A stretch of 64,000 nucleotides of DNA from Bacillota bacterium (GCA_023409265.1 JAEYHZ010000008.1:1-64000), one strand, 5' to 3'. Positions 7,571 through 16,282 are shown, numbered from the stretch's first letter. The notes: a model not told the origin generated them from the letters alone. A program made the numbers and translations.

Positions 7571-8476
7571 CTAACCGTGTGAAAAGGTCTGTAAGGGCTG
7601 GTCATAGAGTAATTCAGCCAGATCCTTTCCTTTTCCGGGTATTCCGCAGGCATCGGCCCTGCACTGCTGGCAGTGTCGGAATACCTGAAGATATTTCTCT
7701 GCGGTTACTCTGGCGACGTTTAATTCATTACAATCGGGTGCTCTGTAGTTAATCATTTCATTCTGAGGTATCAGAGGGATTATATTCATTACCGATGCCC
7801 CCGCAGCTAATACTGCCTTAGCGATATCTTCCATGTGATGGTAATTTAGTTCAGGAATCAAAACAGTATTAACCTTGACTGTAACACCATATCCGCTGAT
7901 CTTTTTGATTCCTTCAAGCTGTTTTTTTATAAGAATTTCAGCACCTTCCAAACCTGGTTTGTACTCACCCTTGTATGCAATCCCCGAGCATATTTCCTTC
8001 AATATTTCAGGATCAACTGCATTAACAGTTACAGAAATGGTCTTGATACCCGCTTCAACAATCCTCTCCGCATACTCATAAAGCATAAGTCCGTTTGTAC
8101 TGAGACACTTTATGAGCTGAGGATACTTTTTGTCTATGAGTTCAAAAGTCTCCAAAGCGCTTGGTGTTGCCAATGTATCTCCCGGCCCTGCTATTCCCAC
8201 AACCGTTATATCAGGACACAGCCATAATGCCTTTTCAATCATCTGCAAGCCCTCTTGAGGATTCAGTACTTTACTGGCAACACCCGGACGGTTTTCAGTT
8301 TTGTTTATACTTCTTTTGCAGAACTTACACTGTATGTTACAGGTCGGGCTTACAGGCAAATGAATGCGCCCGTATTTGAAATGTGCTTCACCGCTGAAAC
8401 AGGGATGTTTTTTTACAAGATGATCAAATTTTTCTTCTGTCTTGACTGATGACAGGTTTGATGAACTGGTTCCCAC
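7571..8476 (-). CDS. NifB-like radical SAM cofactor-synthesis protein
   Basis: The protein of about 301 residues carries the radical SAM motif CNIQCKFC (C46, C50, C53), preceded by HPCFSGEAH and followed by RPGV, both typical of NifB. A C-terminal CQQCRADACG also matches NifB. NifB fuses iron-sulfur precursors with a SAM-derived carbide to give NifB-co, the core of all nitrogenase cofactors. Its presence argues that the D/K-like complex holds an 8Fe-type carbide cofactor and not just 4Fe-4S clusters. The GTG at 8476 is chosen because AGAGGTGG is 5 nt upstream. It is the first gene of the nitrogenase-like operon. Confidence 0.9.
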   Translation of the reverse strand: MGTSSSNLSSVKTEEKFDHLVKKHPCFSGEAHFKYGRIHLPVSPTCNIQCKFCKRSINKTENRPGVASKVLNPQEGLQMIEKALWLCPDITVVGIAGPGDTLATPSALETFELIDKKYPQLIKCLSTNGLMLYEYAERIVEAGIKTISVTVNAVDPEILKEICSGIAYKGEYKPGLEGAEILIKKQLEGIKKISGYGVTVKVNTVLIPELNYHHMEDIAKAVLAAGASVMNIIPLIPQNEMINYRAPDCNELNVARVTAEKYLQVFRHCQQCRADACGIPGKGKDLAELLYDQPLQTFSHG

Positions 8477-8583
8477 AAATACCACCTCTTTTTACTGTTG
8501 ATTATTTTATCTCAATACTTATACGATTTGCTGAATTTAAGGGTAAGGTTAATAAAATAAGGGGTTTTAATACCAACGAAAAT

Positions 8584-8624
8584 AAAAAAGACCAAGCAAA
8601 GCCTGTATTGGCTTTAACTTAGTC
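8584..8624 (-). terminator. Rho-independent terminator after the YezD-family gene
   Basis: On the minus strand GACTAAG..AAAGCC pairs with GGCTTT..CTTGGTC around AATACA and is followed by TTTTTT. It lies 57 nt after the YezD stop and 108 nt before the NifB-like start, so it either ends the small gene's transcript or acts as an attenuator in front of the nitrogenase-like operon. A second small palindrome, TTTAGTTGACTAAA, lies just upstream and could compete with it. Confidence 0.75.
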
Positions 8625-8680
8625 TCTAATATCTTTAGTCAACTAAATTCTTTATATAAAATTCGGTTTTTTATATGTAA

Positions 8681-8845
8681 TTATTTTACCCTTACTTTTT
8701 CATTCTTTTCGATCTGAATGAGCTTCCCATCCTGAAATACAAGTGTTATAGAGCCATATTTCAGTGTTTTTGCCATTTCGTATAATTTTTCTATATCATC
8801 TTTTGAGATTGGTACTTTTGACTGATTATCCTGAGCTATACTCAC
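8681..8845 (-). CDS. yezD: YezD family small protein (DUF2292)
   Basis: This is a 54-residue protein starting at GTG, with GAAGGTGG about 6 nt upstream. The C-terminal half has the family pattern KYGSITLVFQDGKLIQIE followed by KNEKVRVK. YezD proteins are small and of unknown biochemical role, but they are known to sit beside sulfur assimilation and cysteine/methionine genes. Here the gene precedes a nitrogenase-like cluster that carries a methionine-type transporter, which supports a sulfur-related role for the whole locus. It has its own promoter region and terminator. Confidence 0.82.
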   Translation of the reverse strand: MSIAQDNQSKVPISKDDIEKLYEMAKTLKYGSITLVFQDGKLIQIEKNEKVRVK

Positions 8846-8870
8846 TTTAGCACCACCTTCACATTTTGTT

Positions 8871-8927
8871 GGAATTTATATTTAATATTATAGAGTATGT
8901 ATATTTTATAATGGTAATATAAATTCC
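8871..8927 (-). promoter_or_regulatory. Promoter flanked by a perfect 12-bp inverted repeat
   Basis: GGAATTTATATT (8871-8882) and AATATAAATTCC (8916-8927) are exact inverted repeats 33 bp apart, upstream of the YezD-family gene. Between them the minus strand carries TATAAT (8887-8892) with a poor -35 match, as expected of a regulated promoter. The arms are well placed for a dimeric regulator that bridges the promoter. No regulator gene is adjacent. The rest of the 9023-8928 gap is AT-rich and shows nothing else. Confidence 0.5.
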
Positions 8928-9023
8928 TATTAAAATGATTAATCATATATGTTTTATATGTTATAAAGAGTATAGTATTTTTCCAGACAAATGTCAATAG
9001 AAAACTATCAAATATTTTGAAAT

Positions 9024-10256
9024 TTATGCGCCCATAGACTGTCTCTTTTCCGTTTTTCTTGAAAAAACTCTTAAACTAAACATTAGAATAACTCCAAATA
9101 GCGATATAAGGAGCACAAGTGTCCATATTGCCTTACATCCATATAACTGTATGTAAGCTCCTGAAACAGCCGTACTCAGCGATGACCCCGCAGCTAACGC
9201 AATCAGTCTGATAGCAGTTAACCTTGCCCTGTAATTGCTTGGACTATTATTAGCAACATATATCCCGGAACTTATTGAACTTAGAATTTCTCCTCCCGTC
9301 CAAATGATAGTTGATGCAATATATAAACTAAAATTATTAACATAGCCTAACATACCAAAGCCTACTGAATATAATATTCCTGATAATACCATGTTCGTAA
9401 GCTCATGATTTTTCCTTGTTAAAGTACTTATAAAAACTGTCAGCAAAACTACTGTTACAGCATTAATACTCATCAGATATCCGTACAATTTGGCCCCTTC
9501 GTTGCCAAATTGAAAATTCATTAAAATAGGAAGTGAGAATCTTTGCTGGGTATAAATAAAGTTATAAACTATGCACAAAAGCAAAAACACAAGTAATTGA
9601 GGTCTTTTTTGCAGCATCTTCATTAAACCGTCTTTTTCTGCTGTTTCTGCTTTATTTTCTATATGGACACACCTGATATCAGGATGAGTTTCTTTTACAT
9701 ATTTAAATACTAAAAAGACAGCAATAAAAGAAGTCAATGCATCGCCTAAAAATAATACAGGCAGAAGATTGTTAAAAAGGAATCCTGCTAAAATCGGTCC
9801 AATTGAAACACCTACATTTATAGAAATGTATTTGAGAGAAAATCCCGCTTGTCTTTGAGTGTTTGGAAGAATATCGATAATAATCGATTCAAAAGCAGGG
9901 CGTACAAAACCGTTAAAAAACGTACTTACCAATAAGCATACTACTGTGACAGCTGCATCTCTTGTAAACGCACATGGTATTAGAGCTGCTGCTGCTAAAC
10001 TCTGGGCAAAAATATAGATTTTTTTCCTTCCATACATATCTGACACCCTGCCGCCCATCATTGATGCAGGGATACTAATAATTGATGATAAAGTAACTAT
10101 TATTCCGGATACTGCGGTTGAAAGGCCTATCTTTTGAGTAAGATATAAAGAAAGAAAAGGTACTATAAAATCACCAATTCTGTTTATGAGTGTTGCAAAG
10201 CAAAGTATATACATTTCTTTAGGCATACCCTTATAATTTCCAATAAATCTATTCAC
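9024..10256 (-). CDS. MFS transporter, DHA1-like exporter
   Basis: The 410-residue protein has about twelve membrane segments and the MFS motif A form GGRVSDMYGRKKIY between segments 2 and 3. It is of drug:H+ antiporter type by overall pattern. The substrate cannot be deduced. It is transcribed alone, between the YezD-family promoter region downstream and the CBS-ACT gene upstream, with 209 bp of AT-rich sequence before its start. It ends in a basic tail (SRKTEKRQ). Confidence 0.82.
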   Translation of the reverse strand: MNRFIGNYKGMPKEMYILCFATLINRIGDFIVPFLSLYLTQKIGLSTAVSGIIVTLSSIISIPASMMGGRVSDMYGRKKIYIFAQSLAAAALIPCAFTRDAAVTVVCLLVSTFFNGFVRPAFESIIIDILPNTQRQAGFSLKYISINVGVSIGPILAGFLFNNLLPVLFLGDALTSFIAVFLVFKYVKETHPDIRCVHIENKAETAEKDGLMKMLQKRPQLLVFLLLCIVYNFIYTQQRFSLPILMNFQFGNEGAKLYGYLMSINAVTVVLLTVFISTLTRKNHELTNMVLSGILYSVGFGMLGYVNNFSLYIASTIIWTGGEILSSISSGIYVANNSPSNYRARLTAIRLIALAAGSSLSTAVSGAYIQLYGCKAIWTLVLLISLFGVILMFSLRVFSRKTEKRQSMGA

Positions 10257-10410
10257 TTATATCCTCCAAACAGTATATTCTCTCAAGCTTTAAGAGCTTT
10301 TTAAGCCTTACTTTTCAGTAAAATCCCTTTCAGCCCATTTTAGTTAGTTTTCAAAACTATATTTATCAATTTTACTTTGTAAAAAGTTAAATTTCAATAT
10401 TCAAAACAAA

Positions 10411-10453
10411 AACCTCCAAATTGATATTATTTCTAATATCAGCTATGGAGGTT
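10411..10453 (-). terminator. Rho-independent terminator of the CBS-ACT gene
   Basis: AACCTCCA (10411-10418) pairs with TGGAGGTT (10446-10453), and inner arms GATATT/AATATC extend the stem. On the minus strand it is followed by TTTTTGTTTTG. It starts 12 bp after the stop codon of the CBS-ACT gene. Confidence 0.8.
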
Positions 10454-10465
10454 CCACAAATTTTC

Positions 10466-11107
10466 TTATTTGTTCTGAAGCTTATAAACTATTTTACCAC
10501 CCTGTTCGGCAATTGATTTCTCAATATCCGAGGTATTCAGCGAATTGGTGCCGACAACAACATTACTCTTGCCAAAGGCACTGCTGTATACTGCCACATG
10601 GGTGATATTTGCCTCAAATTTGGCAAATATGCTGGTAAGCTTGGAAAGTATGCCGGGAGCGTCATCCACTTCTATTGTCATACGTGTACCAGGCTCTCTG
10701 AAGCCTAAAAGCTCAATGAAGGAATCAAATATATCCCCTTCGGTAATGATTCCCACCAGCTTATCATTTTCTACAACGGGCAGGAAGCCTATGTCATTAT
10801 CACGCATGAGTATTGCTGCCTCCTCCAGCAGTGCATTCGGTGATACAGTAACCGGATTCTTTGCCATAATGCTGCTGATTTTGGTCTTTGCCAGCAGGTA
10901 AGTAATTTCACCCATACTTAATGCTGTAGCCTTTGAGGGTGATACTTTTACAATGTCACCCTTTGATACTACTCCCACCAGCTTTCCGTTATCAACCACA
11001 GGGAGACGCTTTATACCATGATTTTTAATGATTTCCTGTGCATCGGGTATGGTCTGTGTCGGTGAGATAGTAAAAGGATTTGAAGTCATTTTGTTTTTGA
11101 CAAACAT
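10466..11107 (-). CDS. CBS-domain pair plus ACT domain protein (AcuB-like)
   Basis: The 213-residue cytoplasmic protein has two CBS repeats (about 1-60 and 75-130; GIKRLPVVDNGKLVGVVSKGDIV and a second copy ending in GIITEGDIFDSF) followed by an ACT domain (about 140-205; DDAPGILSKLTSIFAKFEANI). This order matches AcuB-like proteins, whose CBS pairs bind adenosine nucleotides and whose ACT domains bind amino acids. It lies just downstream of the branched-chain amino acid transporter genes and may sense energy state and amino acids. That link is inference. The start has a clear AGGAGG. Confidence 0.85.
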   Translation of the reverse strand: MFVKNKMTSNPFTISPTQTIPDAQEIIKNHGIKRLPVVDNGKLVGVVSKGDIVKVSPSKATALSMGEITYLLAKTKISSIMAKNPVTVSPNALLEEAAILMRDNDIGFLPVVENDKLVGIITEGDIFDSFIELLGFREPGTRMTIEVDDAPGILSKLTSIFAKFEANITHVAVYSSAFGKSNVVVGTNSLNTSDIEKSIAEQGGKIVYKLQNK

Positions 11108-11214
11108 AAAAATTCCTCCTGTTTTCGTGCTTTTGCACGTAATGAGATAGTAATAAAAACACTTGAGTTCTGGAGTTAAAGGTCAGGAAAATGCTTAAGC
11201 CTTTCCTTAATATT

Positions 11215-11919
11215 TTAGCCTCCCAAATAAGCTTTTCTTATTTCATCACTCTGCATTAATTCGGTTCCGGTACCAGACAGAACTATAGAGCCGGTTTCCA
11301 TTACATATGCCCTGTGTGCTATCTGAAGTGCCATGCTTGCGTTCTGTTCAACCAATAATATGGTAGTACCGGTCTGATTTATGCTTTTTATTATGTCAAA
11401 AATTTCCTTAACAAACAGCGGTGCCAGACCCATGGATGGTTCGTCCAGAAACAGCATTCTCGGACTGCTCATCAAAGCGCGACCCATTGCAAGCATCTGC
11501 TGTTCTCCTCCTGAAAGCGTTCCTGCCGCCTGTTTCTTTCTCTTTTCAAGAATCGGAAAGCGCTCATACACCATTTTCAGATCCTTGCTGATTTGTACCT
11601 TATCTCTTCTCAAATATGCACCCAGCTCCAGGTTTTCCAGAACTGACATTGTGGAGAATACCCTTCGTCCCTCAGGAACCTGGCATATACCCATTTTCAC
11701 TCTATCCTGGGGGGAAATGGAAGTAATATCCCTGCCTTCAAAATTAATTGATCCTTTTGTGGGTTTCTTCAAGCCTGAGATCGTACGGAGAGTTGTGGTT
11801 TTCCCGGCACCGTTTGCACCGATCAAAGTAACAATTTCACCCTGGTTAACAGTTAATGAGATGTCCTTCAATGCATGAATAACACCGAAATGTACGTCTA
11901 AATTCTTAATTTCAAGCAT
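11215..11919 (-). CDS. livF: Branched-chain amino acid ABC transporter ATPase LivF
   Basis: This is one of two cytoplasmic ATPases of the high-affinity branched-chain amino acid importer. It shows Walker A GANGAGKTT, LivF-type QVPEGRRVF in the Q-loop region, signature LSGGEQQM, Walker B MLFLDEPSMGLAP and switch histidine position replaced in LLVEQN, as is normal for LivF. The ATG at 11919 is used because GGAGG lies 6 nt before it. It overlaps the end of livG by 8 nt. Confidence 0.93.
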   Translation of the reverse strand: MLEIKNLDVHFGVIHALKDISLTVNQGEIVTLIGANGAGKTTTLRTISGLKKPTKGSINFEGRDITSISPQDRVKMGICQVPEGRRVFSTMSVLENLELGAYLRRDKVQISKDLKMVYERFPILEKRKKQAAGTLSGGEQQMLAMGRALMSSPRMLFLDEPSMGLAPLFVKEIFDIIKSINQTGTTILLVEQNASMALQIAHRAYVMETGSIVLSGTGTELMQSDEIRKAYLGG

Positions 11920-12697
11920 TGTCAACCTCCTCTCCCAGATATGCTTCTATTACCCGCTTGTTTGTTTTGATTTCCTCCGGAGTACCATTGGCTATAATCT
12001 GTCCGTAATCAAGGACATAGATTCGTTCGCAAATCTTCATGACCAGAGACATATCATGTTCAATGAGCAAAATTGTAAGATTGAACTGTTTTCTTATTGA
12101 TTGAATCAAGTCAGTCAACTGGGCTGTTTCAGCCGGATTCATACCTGCAGCCGGTTCGTCAAGCAGAAGTAAAACAGGCTCGGTGGCCAGAGCGCGGACA
12201 ATTTCCAGATGCCTTTGTTCTCCGTAAGGTAAATTCTTTGCTAATTCATCCATTTTATTTTCCAGGTGAAATATCTTTAAGAGCTCAATACTTTTTTCTT
12301 TAAGTTCCTTTTCCGCCTTGTGATAGGACGGTAGGTGAAAAAGCGAGGAAGCCATACCGTACTTTACATTCTGATTCATTGCTATACGTACGTTATCCAA
12401 AACTGTAAGCTCTTTGAAAAGTCTTATATTCTGGAAAGTTCTTGCCATACCCTCCTTACATATTGTGTAAGGCTTCATTCCCTGTATTTCTTTTGACACA
12501 CCGTTTTTTGTCAAGGTAACGGTTCCTGAGGTAGGCTCATAAACACCGGTAAGGAGGTTGAAAGCAGTGGTTTTTCCGGCACCGTTGGGGCCAATAAGCC
12601 CTACCAGTTCTCCTTGCTGGAGCTCCATATTCACTTTGGAAACAGCAGTTAATCCTCCGAAGGATTTGGTCATATCCTTAACTGAAAGAATTGCCAT
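11912..12697 (-). CDS. livG: Branched-chain amino acid ABC transporter ATPase LivG
   Basis: The 261-residue ATPase has Walker A GPNGAGKTT, LivG-type ARTFQNIRLF after the Q-loop, signature LPYGEQRH in place of LSGGQ, Walker B LLLLDEPAAGMNP and switch histidine in IEHDM. It pairs with LivF on the LivH/LivM permeases. It directly follows livM and overlaps livF, so these genes form one transcription unit. Confidence 0.94.
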   Translation of the reverse strand: MAILSVKDMTKSFGGLTAVSKVNMELQQGELVGLIGPNGAGKTTAFNLLTGVYEPTSGTVTLTKNGVSKEIQGMKPYTICKEGMARTFQNIRLFKELTVLDNVRIAMNQNVKYGMASSLFHLPSYHKAEKELKEKSIELLKIFHLENKMDELAKNLPYGEQRHLEIVRALATEPVLLLLDEPAAGMNPAETAQLTDLIQSIRKQFNLTILLIEHDMSLVMKICERIYVLDYGQIIANGTPEEIKTNKRVIEAYLGEEVDNA

Positions 12698-13666
12698 TTA
12701 TACCCCCTCCTTTCCGCGTTTTGATTTAGTGCCAAGCTTTTTAAATATTGATAATGAAATTTCTTTTGAACCCATTAACCCCTGTGGTCTGAACAGCATG
12801 ATAATAACCAGCAGGAAAGCGTATATAACCATACGGAGTTCAGGAATGGACTGCAGCCAGGTTGAAATAATGGCCAGCAGAATAGCGGCTATTATTGAAC
12901 CAGATACACTTCCGAGCCCTCCCAGAACAACAATAACCAAAACATCGATAGACTTTGTAAAACCAAATAAATCAGGTTTCAGGAAGTAGAAATATGACGC
13001 ATACAATCCACCGGCTATACCTGCGAAAAATGCTCCGATTGTAAAAGCTATCAACTTGTACTTGGTAGTATTAACACCCATGGATTCAGCAGCTATTTCA
13101 TCCTCGCGGATTGAAATACATGCCCTTCCATGAGAGGAATTCAGAAAATTGAGAATGATTATAACTGTAGCCGCCGCAAATAAAAACATCCAGAACCAGT
13201 TAACAAATTGCGGTATTCCCTGAAGTCCGGCAGCACCATTTGTTATCTTCATGTTAAGGAATACAATTCTTATAATTTCAGCCATACCCAAAGTAGCAAT
13301 AGCAAGGTAGTCACCGCGCAGTCTCAGTGTTGGAAGACCAACTATAACTCCCACCAGAGCAGCTGCCAGTGCGCCTGCCAGAATTCCGATCAGAAATCCT
13401 GGAATTGTTGGATTTTGAGTTGTTATTATGGCACATACATAGGCTCCTATTGACATGAAGCCGGCATGTCCCAATGAGAACTGACCTGTGAACCCGGTTA
13501 TAAGATTCAGGCTTACTGCCAGAATAATGTTGATACATATTGTTGCAAGAGTATCCAGCTGATAATCATATATTATGCCGCCTGAGAGAAGTCCCTGTAT
13601 TACAAAAAATGTGATAAGAATGGTAATTAATTTTTGAAATGCCTTATTATCTAATATTTTTTTCAT
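12698..13666 (-). CDS. livM: Branched-chain amino acid ABC transporter permease LivM
   Basis: The 322-residue membrane protein has about ten hydrophobic segments and the family signatures GYTGQFSLGHAGF-like (TGFTGQFSLGHAGF) and the coupling-loop region RGDYLAIATLGMAEI. It forms the membrane channel with LivH. It lies 2 bp after livH and abuts livG. The C-terminus is basic and cytoplasmic. Confidence 0.94.
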   Translation of the reverse strand: MKKILDNKAFQKLITILITFFVIQGLLSGGIIYDYQLDTLATICINIILAVSLNLITGFTGQFSLGHAGFMSIGAYVCAIITTQNPTIPGFLIGILAGALAAALVGVIVGLPTLRLRGDYLAIATLGMAEIIRIVFLNMKITNGAAGLQGIPQFVNWFWMFLFAAATVIIILNFLNSSHGRACISIREDEIAAESMGVNTTKYKLIAFTIGAFFAGIAGGLYASYFYFLKPDLFGFTKSIDVLVIVVLGGLGSVSGSIIAAILLAIISTWLQSIPELRMVIYAFLLVIIMLFRPQGLMGSKEISLSIFKKLGTKSKRGKEGV

Positions 13667-13668
13667 AT

Positions 13669-14553
13669 TTACACCTTCTCCTTGGTATTCTTGCCAAGCA
13701 GTCCGGCCGGCTTAACGATAAGAATCAATATAAGAATTGCAAATACCACAGCATCTTTATACAATGAGTTTCCGTATCCTGATACAAAAACTTCAACTGT
13801 GCCAATAAAGTAACCGCCTATCATAGCACCCGGAATTATGCCTATACCCCCGAATACTGCAGCAACAAAGGCCTTTAGTCCAGGAATTACACCCATTAAC
13901 GGGTCTATGGAGTTATAATAAATACCTACCAGTACACCGGCAGCTCCCGCCAGTGCAGAACCTAACGCAAACGTAAAGGAAATAGTTGAATTAACGTTGA
14001 TGCCCATTAACTCTGCAGCATCCTTGTCTAGGGAAACTGCTCTCATTGCTTTTCCTATTCTGGTTTTCTTTACTATAAACTGAAGCATTCCCATAAGAAC
14101 TATTGTACTGAATACAATCAGTATCTGCTGGGCAGTAATTGTCATTTTTCCTATTTTATAGCTTGTTGCAAGCCATCCTGTCAATTCAGGATATGCTCGA
14201 ACGTTTGCCTTCACAAAGAACATGGTTCCATACTCAATAAATAATGAAACTCCGATGGCTGTTATGAGAACTGCTATTCTTGTAGCATTTCTGAGCGGTT
14301 TGTATGCAATTTTTTCAATCAGAACGCCTATTACGGTACATACAACCATAGCTATTACCAGAGAAGGAAACACTCCCAGTTTTAAAGTGGTCATGCAAAA
14401 ATAACCTGCATAAGCGCCTAACATATAAACGTCACAATGAGCGAAGTTTATTAATTTGATAATACCATAAACCATGGTATATCCCAGCGCTATTAAGGCA
14501 TAAATACTTCCCAGTGATATTCCATTAATCACCTGCTGTAAAAAATTATCCAA
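13669..14553 (-). CDS. livH: Branched-chain amino acid ABC transporter permease LivH
   Basis: The 294-residue membrane protein opens with the typical LivH sequence GISLGSIYALIALGYTMVYG and IKLINFAHCDVYMLGAY. It has about eight hydrophobic segments. A 245-bp gap with a stem-loop separates it from livK upstream, which is common where the binding protein must be made in excess. It starts the livHMGF block. Confidence 0.94.
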   Translation of the reverse strand: MDNFLQQVINGISLGSIYALIALGYTMVYGIIKLINFAHCDVYMLGAYAGYFCMTTLKLGVFPSLVIAMVVCTVIGVLIEKIAYKPLRNATRIAVLITAIGVSLFIEYGTMFFVKANVRAYPELTGWLATSYKIGKMTITAQQILIVFSTIVLMGMLQFIVKKTRIGKAMRAVSLDKDAAELMGINVNSTISFTFALGSALAGAAGVLVGIYYNSIDPLMGVIPGLKAFVAAVFGGIGIIPGAMIGGYFIGTVEVFVSGYGNSLYKDAVVFAILILILIVKPAGLLGKNTKEKV

Positions 14554-14595
14554 TTCACTTCCCCCTCACAAAATTTTAAATGGTGTATACACAGA

Positions 14596-14627
14596 AGTAA
14601 GGGCGATAATAATTTATCACCCCTACT
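14596..14627 (-). promoter_or_regulatory. Intercistronic stem-loop between livK and livH
   Basis: On the minus strand AGTAGGGGTGATAA pairs imperfectly with TTATCGCCCTTACT around ATTA. It has no clean U-run, so it may be a leaky terminator or an RNA-stabilising hairpin at the 3' end of livK mRNA. Such elements commonly raise binding-protein levels above those of the membrane parts. The remainder of the gap (14628-14798) shows no gene. Confidence 0.55.
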
Positions 14628-14798
14628 CAATTTGAATTCTTAACCAATATTTCTGTTAGCTGTGTTTATTTTCCTGAGGCACGATTATATTTTAAACTCT
14701 CCAATTCAGGACAGCTATTTTCCGCAAATAGTTCACGGAGTGTTATTGTTTTAATCATACCTTAGTTTAATATAGATTACTACAGATTGTAAAACTTA

Positions 14799-15959
14799 TT
14801 ATTTCCCACTTTTTACAGCTGTAGCCTGTACACCATTTTCAAGACCGATAACAACAATGGACTTAACAGGGTTGTGGTTTTCATCAATACTGAAGGAACC
14901 GGTTACACTTGAGAAATCCTTGGTTGAAGCCAATGCTTCCTTCAAAGCCTCTCTGTCAACACTCTTGCTGCGTGAGATACCATCGGCAAGGAATTTTGCA
15001 AGGTCATAACCCAAAGCGTTGAAAGCATCAGGTTCTCTATTGTATTTTTTCTTAAAATCATCAATAAACTTGGCTACTGCCGGGTCCTTATCAAGTGAAG
15101 AATAGTGGTTTGTAAAATATACTTTTGTAAGAGCCTTGTCACCTGCCAATTTTGCCAGATCAGGTGAATCGAATCCGTCTGCACCAAGGACAGGCTTGTC
15201 TATTCCAAGAGCACGTGCCTGCTTTATAATCAAGCCGGCTTCCTGATAATAACCTGGAAGGTATATTACATCAAAATCAAGTCCCTTAACCTTTGTCAAT
15301 ATTGCGTTAAAATCCTTGTCTTTTGCAACATAAGCTTCTTCGCCTACAATTGTGCCGCCTGCTGCTGTAAAGGTCTTTATAAAGTTTTCAGCCAGGCCCT
15401 TTGCATAATCACTTGAGTTATCCTTGATTATAACTGCTTTCTTTGCAGTTAAATTCCCTGATGCAAAGTTAGCCATTGCAGTACCCTGGAAAGAGTCTGT
15501 GTAGCAGATACGGAAAGCGTATTCTTTCTTTCCTGCTTTATCAACTGTTACATCATCTGCAGTTGCAGATCCGCTTATAACGGGTACTTTTTTCTTTTCT
15601 GCAACTGATATTTCGGACTTGAATGAACCTGAAGTTGCAGGCCCGAGAATTGCAAGCACATCATCCTGGGAAATCAGTTTGTTGGCAAGTGTTATAGCTT
15701 CAGCAGGTTCTGACTTGTTGTCATATTTAACCGGAACTAACTTTTTACCGTTAATTCCACCCGCTGCATTGATTTCATCAATTGCCATGATGATACCGTC
15801 AACAGAACTTTGACCGTATGATGCAACATCTCCTGATAATTCGTAATTAATACCAATTTTAATTTCGTTTGCGTTTGCCGAACCGGTTTTATTTCCACAG
15901 GCAGTGAGACCTGTTACCAAGAGGCAAACAGCGAGTAACACAGTAATTTTCTTTTTCAT
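14799..15959 (-). CDS. livK: Branched-chain amino acid-binding lipoprotein LivK
   Basis: The 386-residue protein is the extracellular binding component. The signal peptide ends in lipobox LTAC with the modified cysteine at residue 21. The mature part is a type I periplasmic-binding-protein fold with family hallmarks EIKIGINYELSGDVASYGQ, INAAGGINGKKL and LGPATSGS. It is first in the liv operon, and four near-identical repeats lie upstream of it. Its ligand could be leucine, isoleucine, valine or a related amide. Confidence 0.93.
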   Translation of the reverse strand: MKKKITVLLAVCLLVTGLTACGNKTGSANANEIKIGINYELSGDVASYGQSSVDGIIMAIDEINAAGGINGKKLVPVKYDNKSEPAEAITLANKLISQDDVLAILGPATSGSFKSEISVAEKKKVPVISGSATADDVTVDKAGKKEYAFRICYTDSFQGTAMANFASGNLTAKKAVIIKDNSSDYAKGLAENFIKTFTAAGGTIVGEEAYVAKDKDFNAILTKVKGLDFDVIYLPGYYQEAGLIIKQARALGIDKPVLGADGFDSPDLAKLAGDKALTKVYFTNHYSSLDKDPAVAKFIDDFKKKYNREPDAFNALGYDLAKFLADGISRSKSVDREALKEALASTKDFSSVTGSFSIDENHNPVKSIVVIGLENGVQATAVKSGK

Positions 15960-16150
15960 ATTTATCCCCTTATTAACATAAAATATTATTTTTTATTCTA
16001 GTGTCTTTCTATCAGCTTGTCAATGCATCACTTTAAACTTTTAACGTAATAACTCATAGAATTTTACTGCTTGTGCATATAGAGTAAGCTTTAAAGACAT
16101 TTGTGTTATTTTTTACAAGTATCCGTCTGGTCTGGGTTTAGGAAATTCTA

Positions 16151-16238
16151 TATACGTTATTAATAGCACCAATTTATATACACTATTAATAACTTTTATA
16201 CGTTATTGATAATACCACATTTATAAATGTTATTGATA
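16151..16238 (-). promoter_or_regulatory. Array of four 15-17 bp repeats upstream of livK
   Basis: Copies are TATACGTTATTAATA (16151), TATACACTATTAATA (16177), TATACGTTATTGATA (16197) and TATAAATGTTATTGATA (16222), with start-to-start spacing of 26, 20 and 25 bp, close to two or two and a half helical turns. The array lies about 190 bp upstream of livK in a 364-bp gap (15960-16323) with no gene. It is likely a multi-site operator for a regulator of the liv operon. The regulator is unknown. Confidence 0.5.
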
Positions 16239-16282
16239 CCGGCATATTAATACTCCTATTTAAATTCTTCCACAACTGAATC

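Noticed and set aside
123..8476. A true nitrogen-fixation (nif) operon
   Set aside because: nifE, nifN and nifV are not in the window and the D-like subunit lacks the residues matching Q191, H195, R96 and H442 of dinitrogenase.
8477..9023. SAM (S-box) or other methionine riboswitch before the operon
   Set aside because: No conserved S-box, T-box or other riboswitch core is visible on the minus strand, only a terminator and the small YezD gene.
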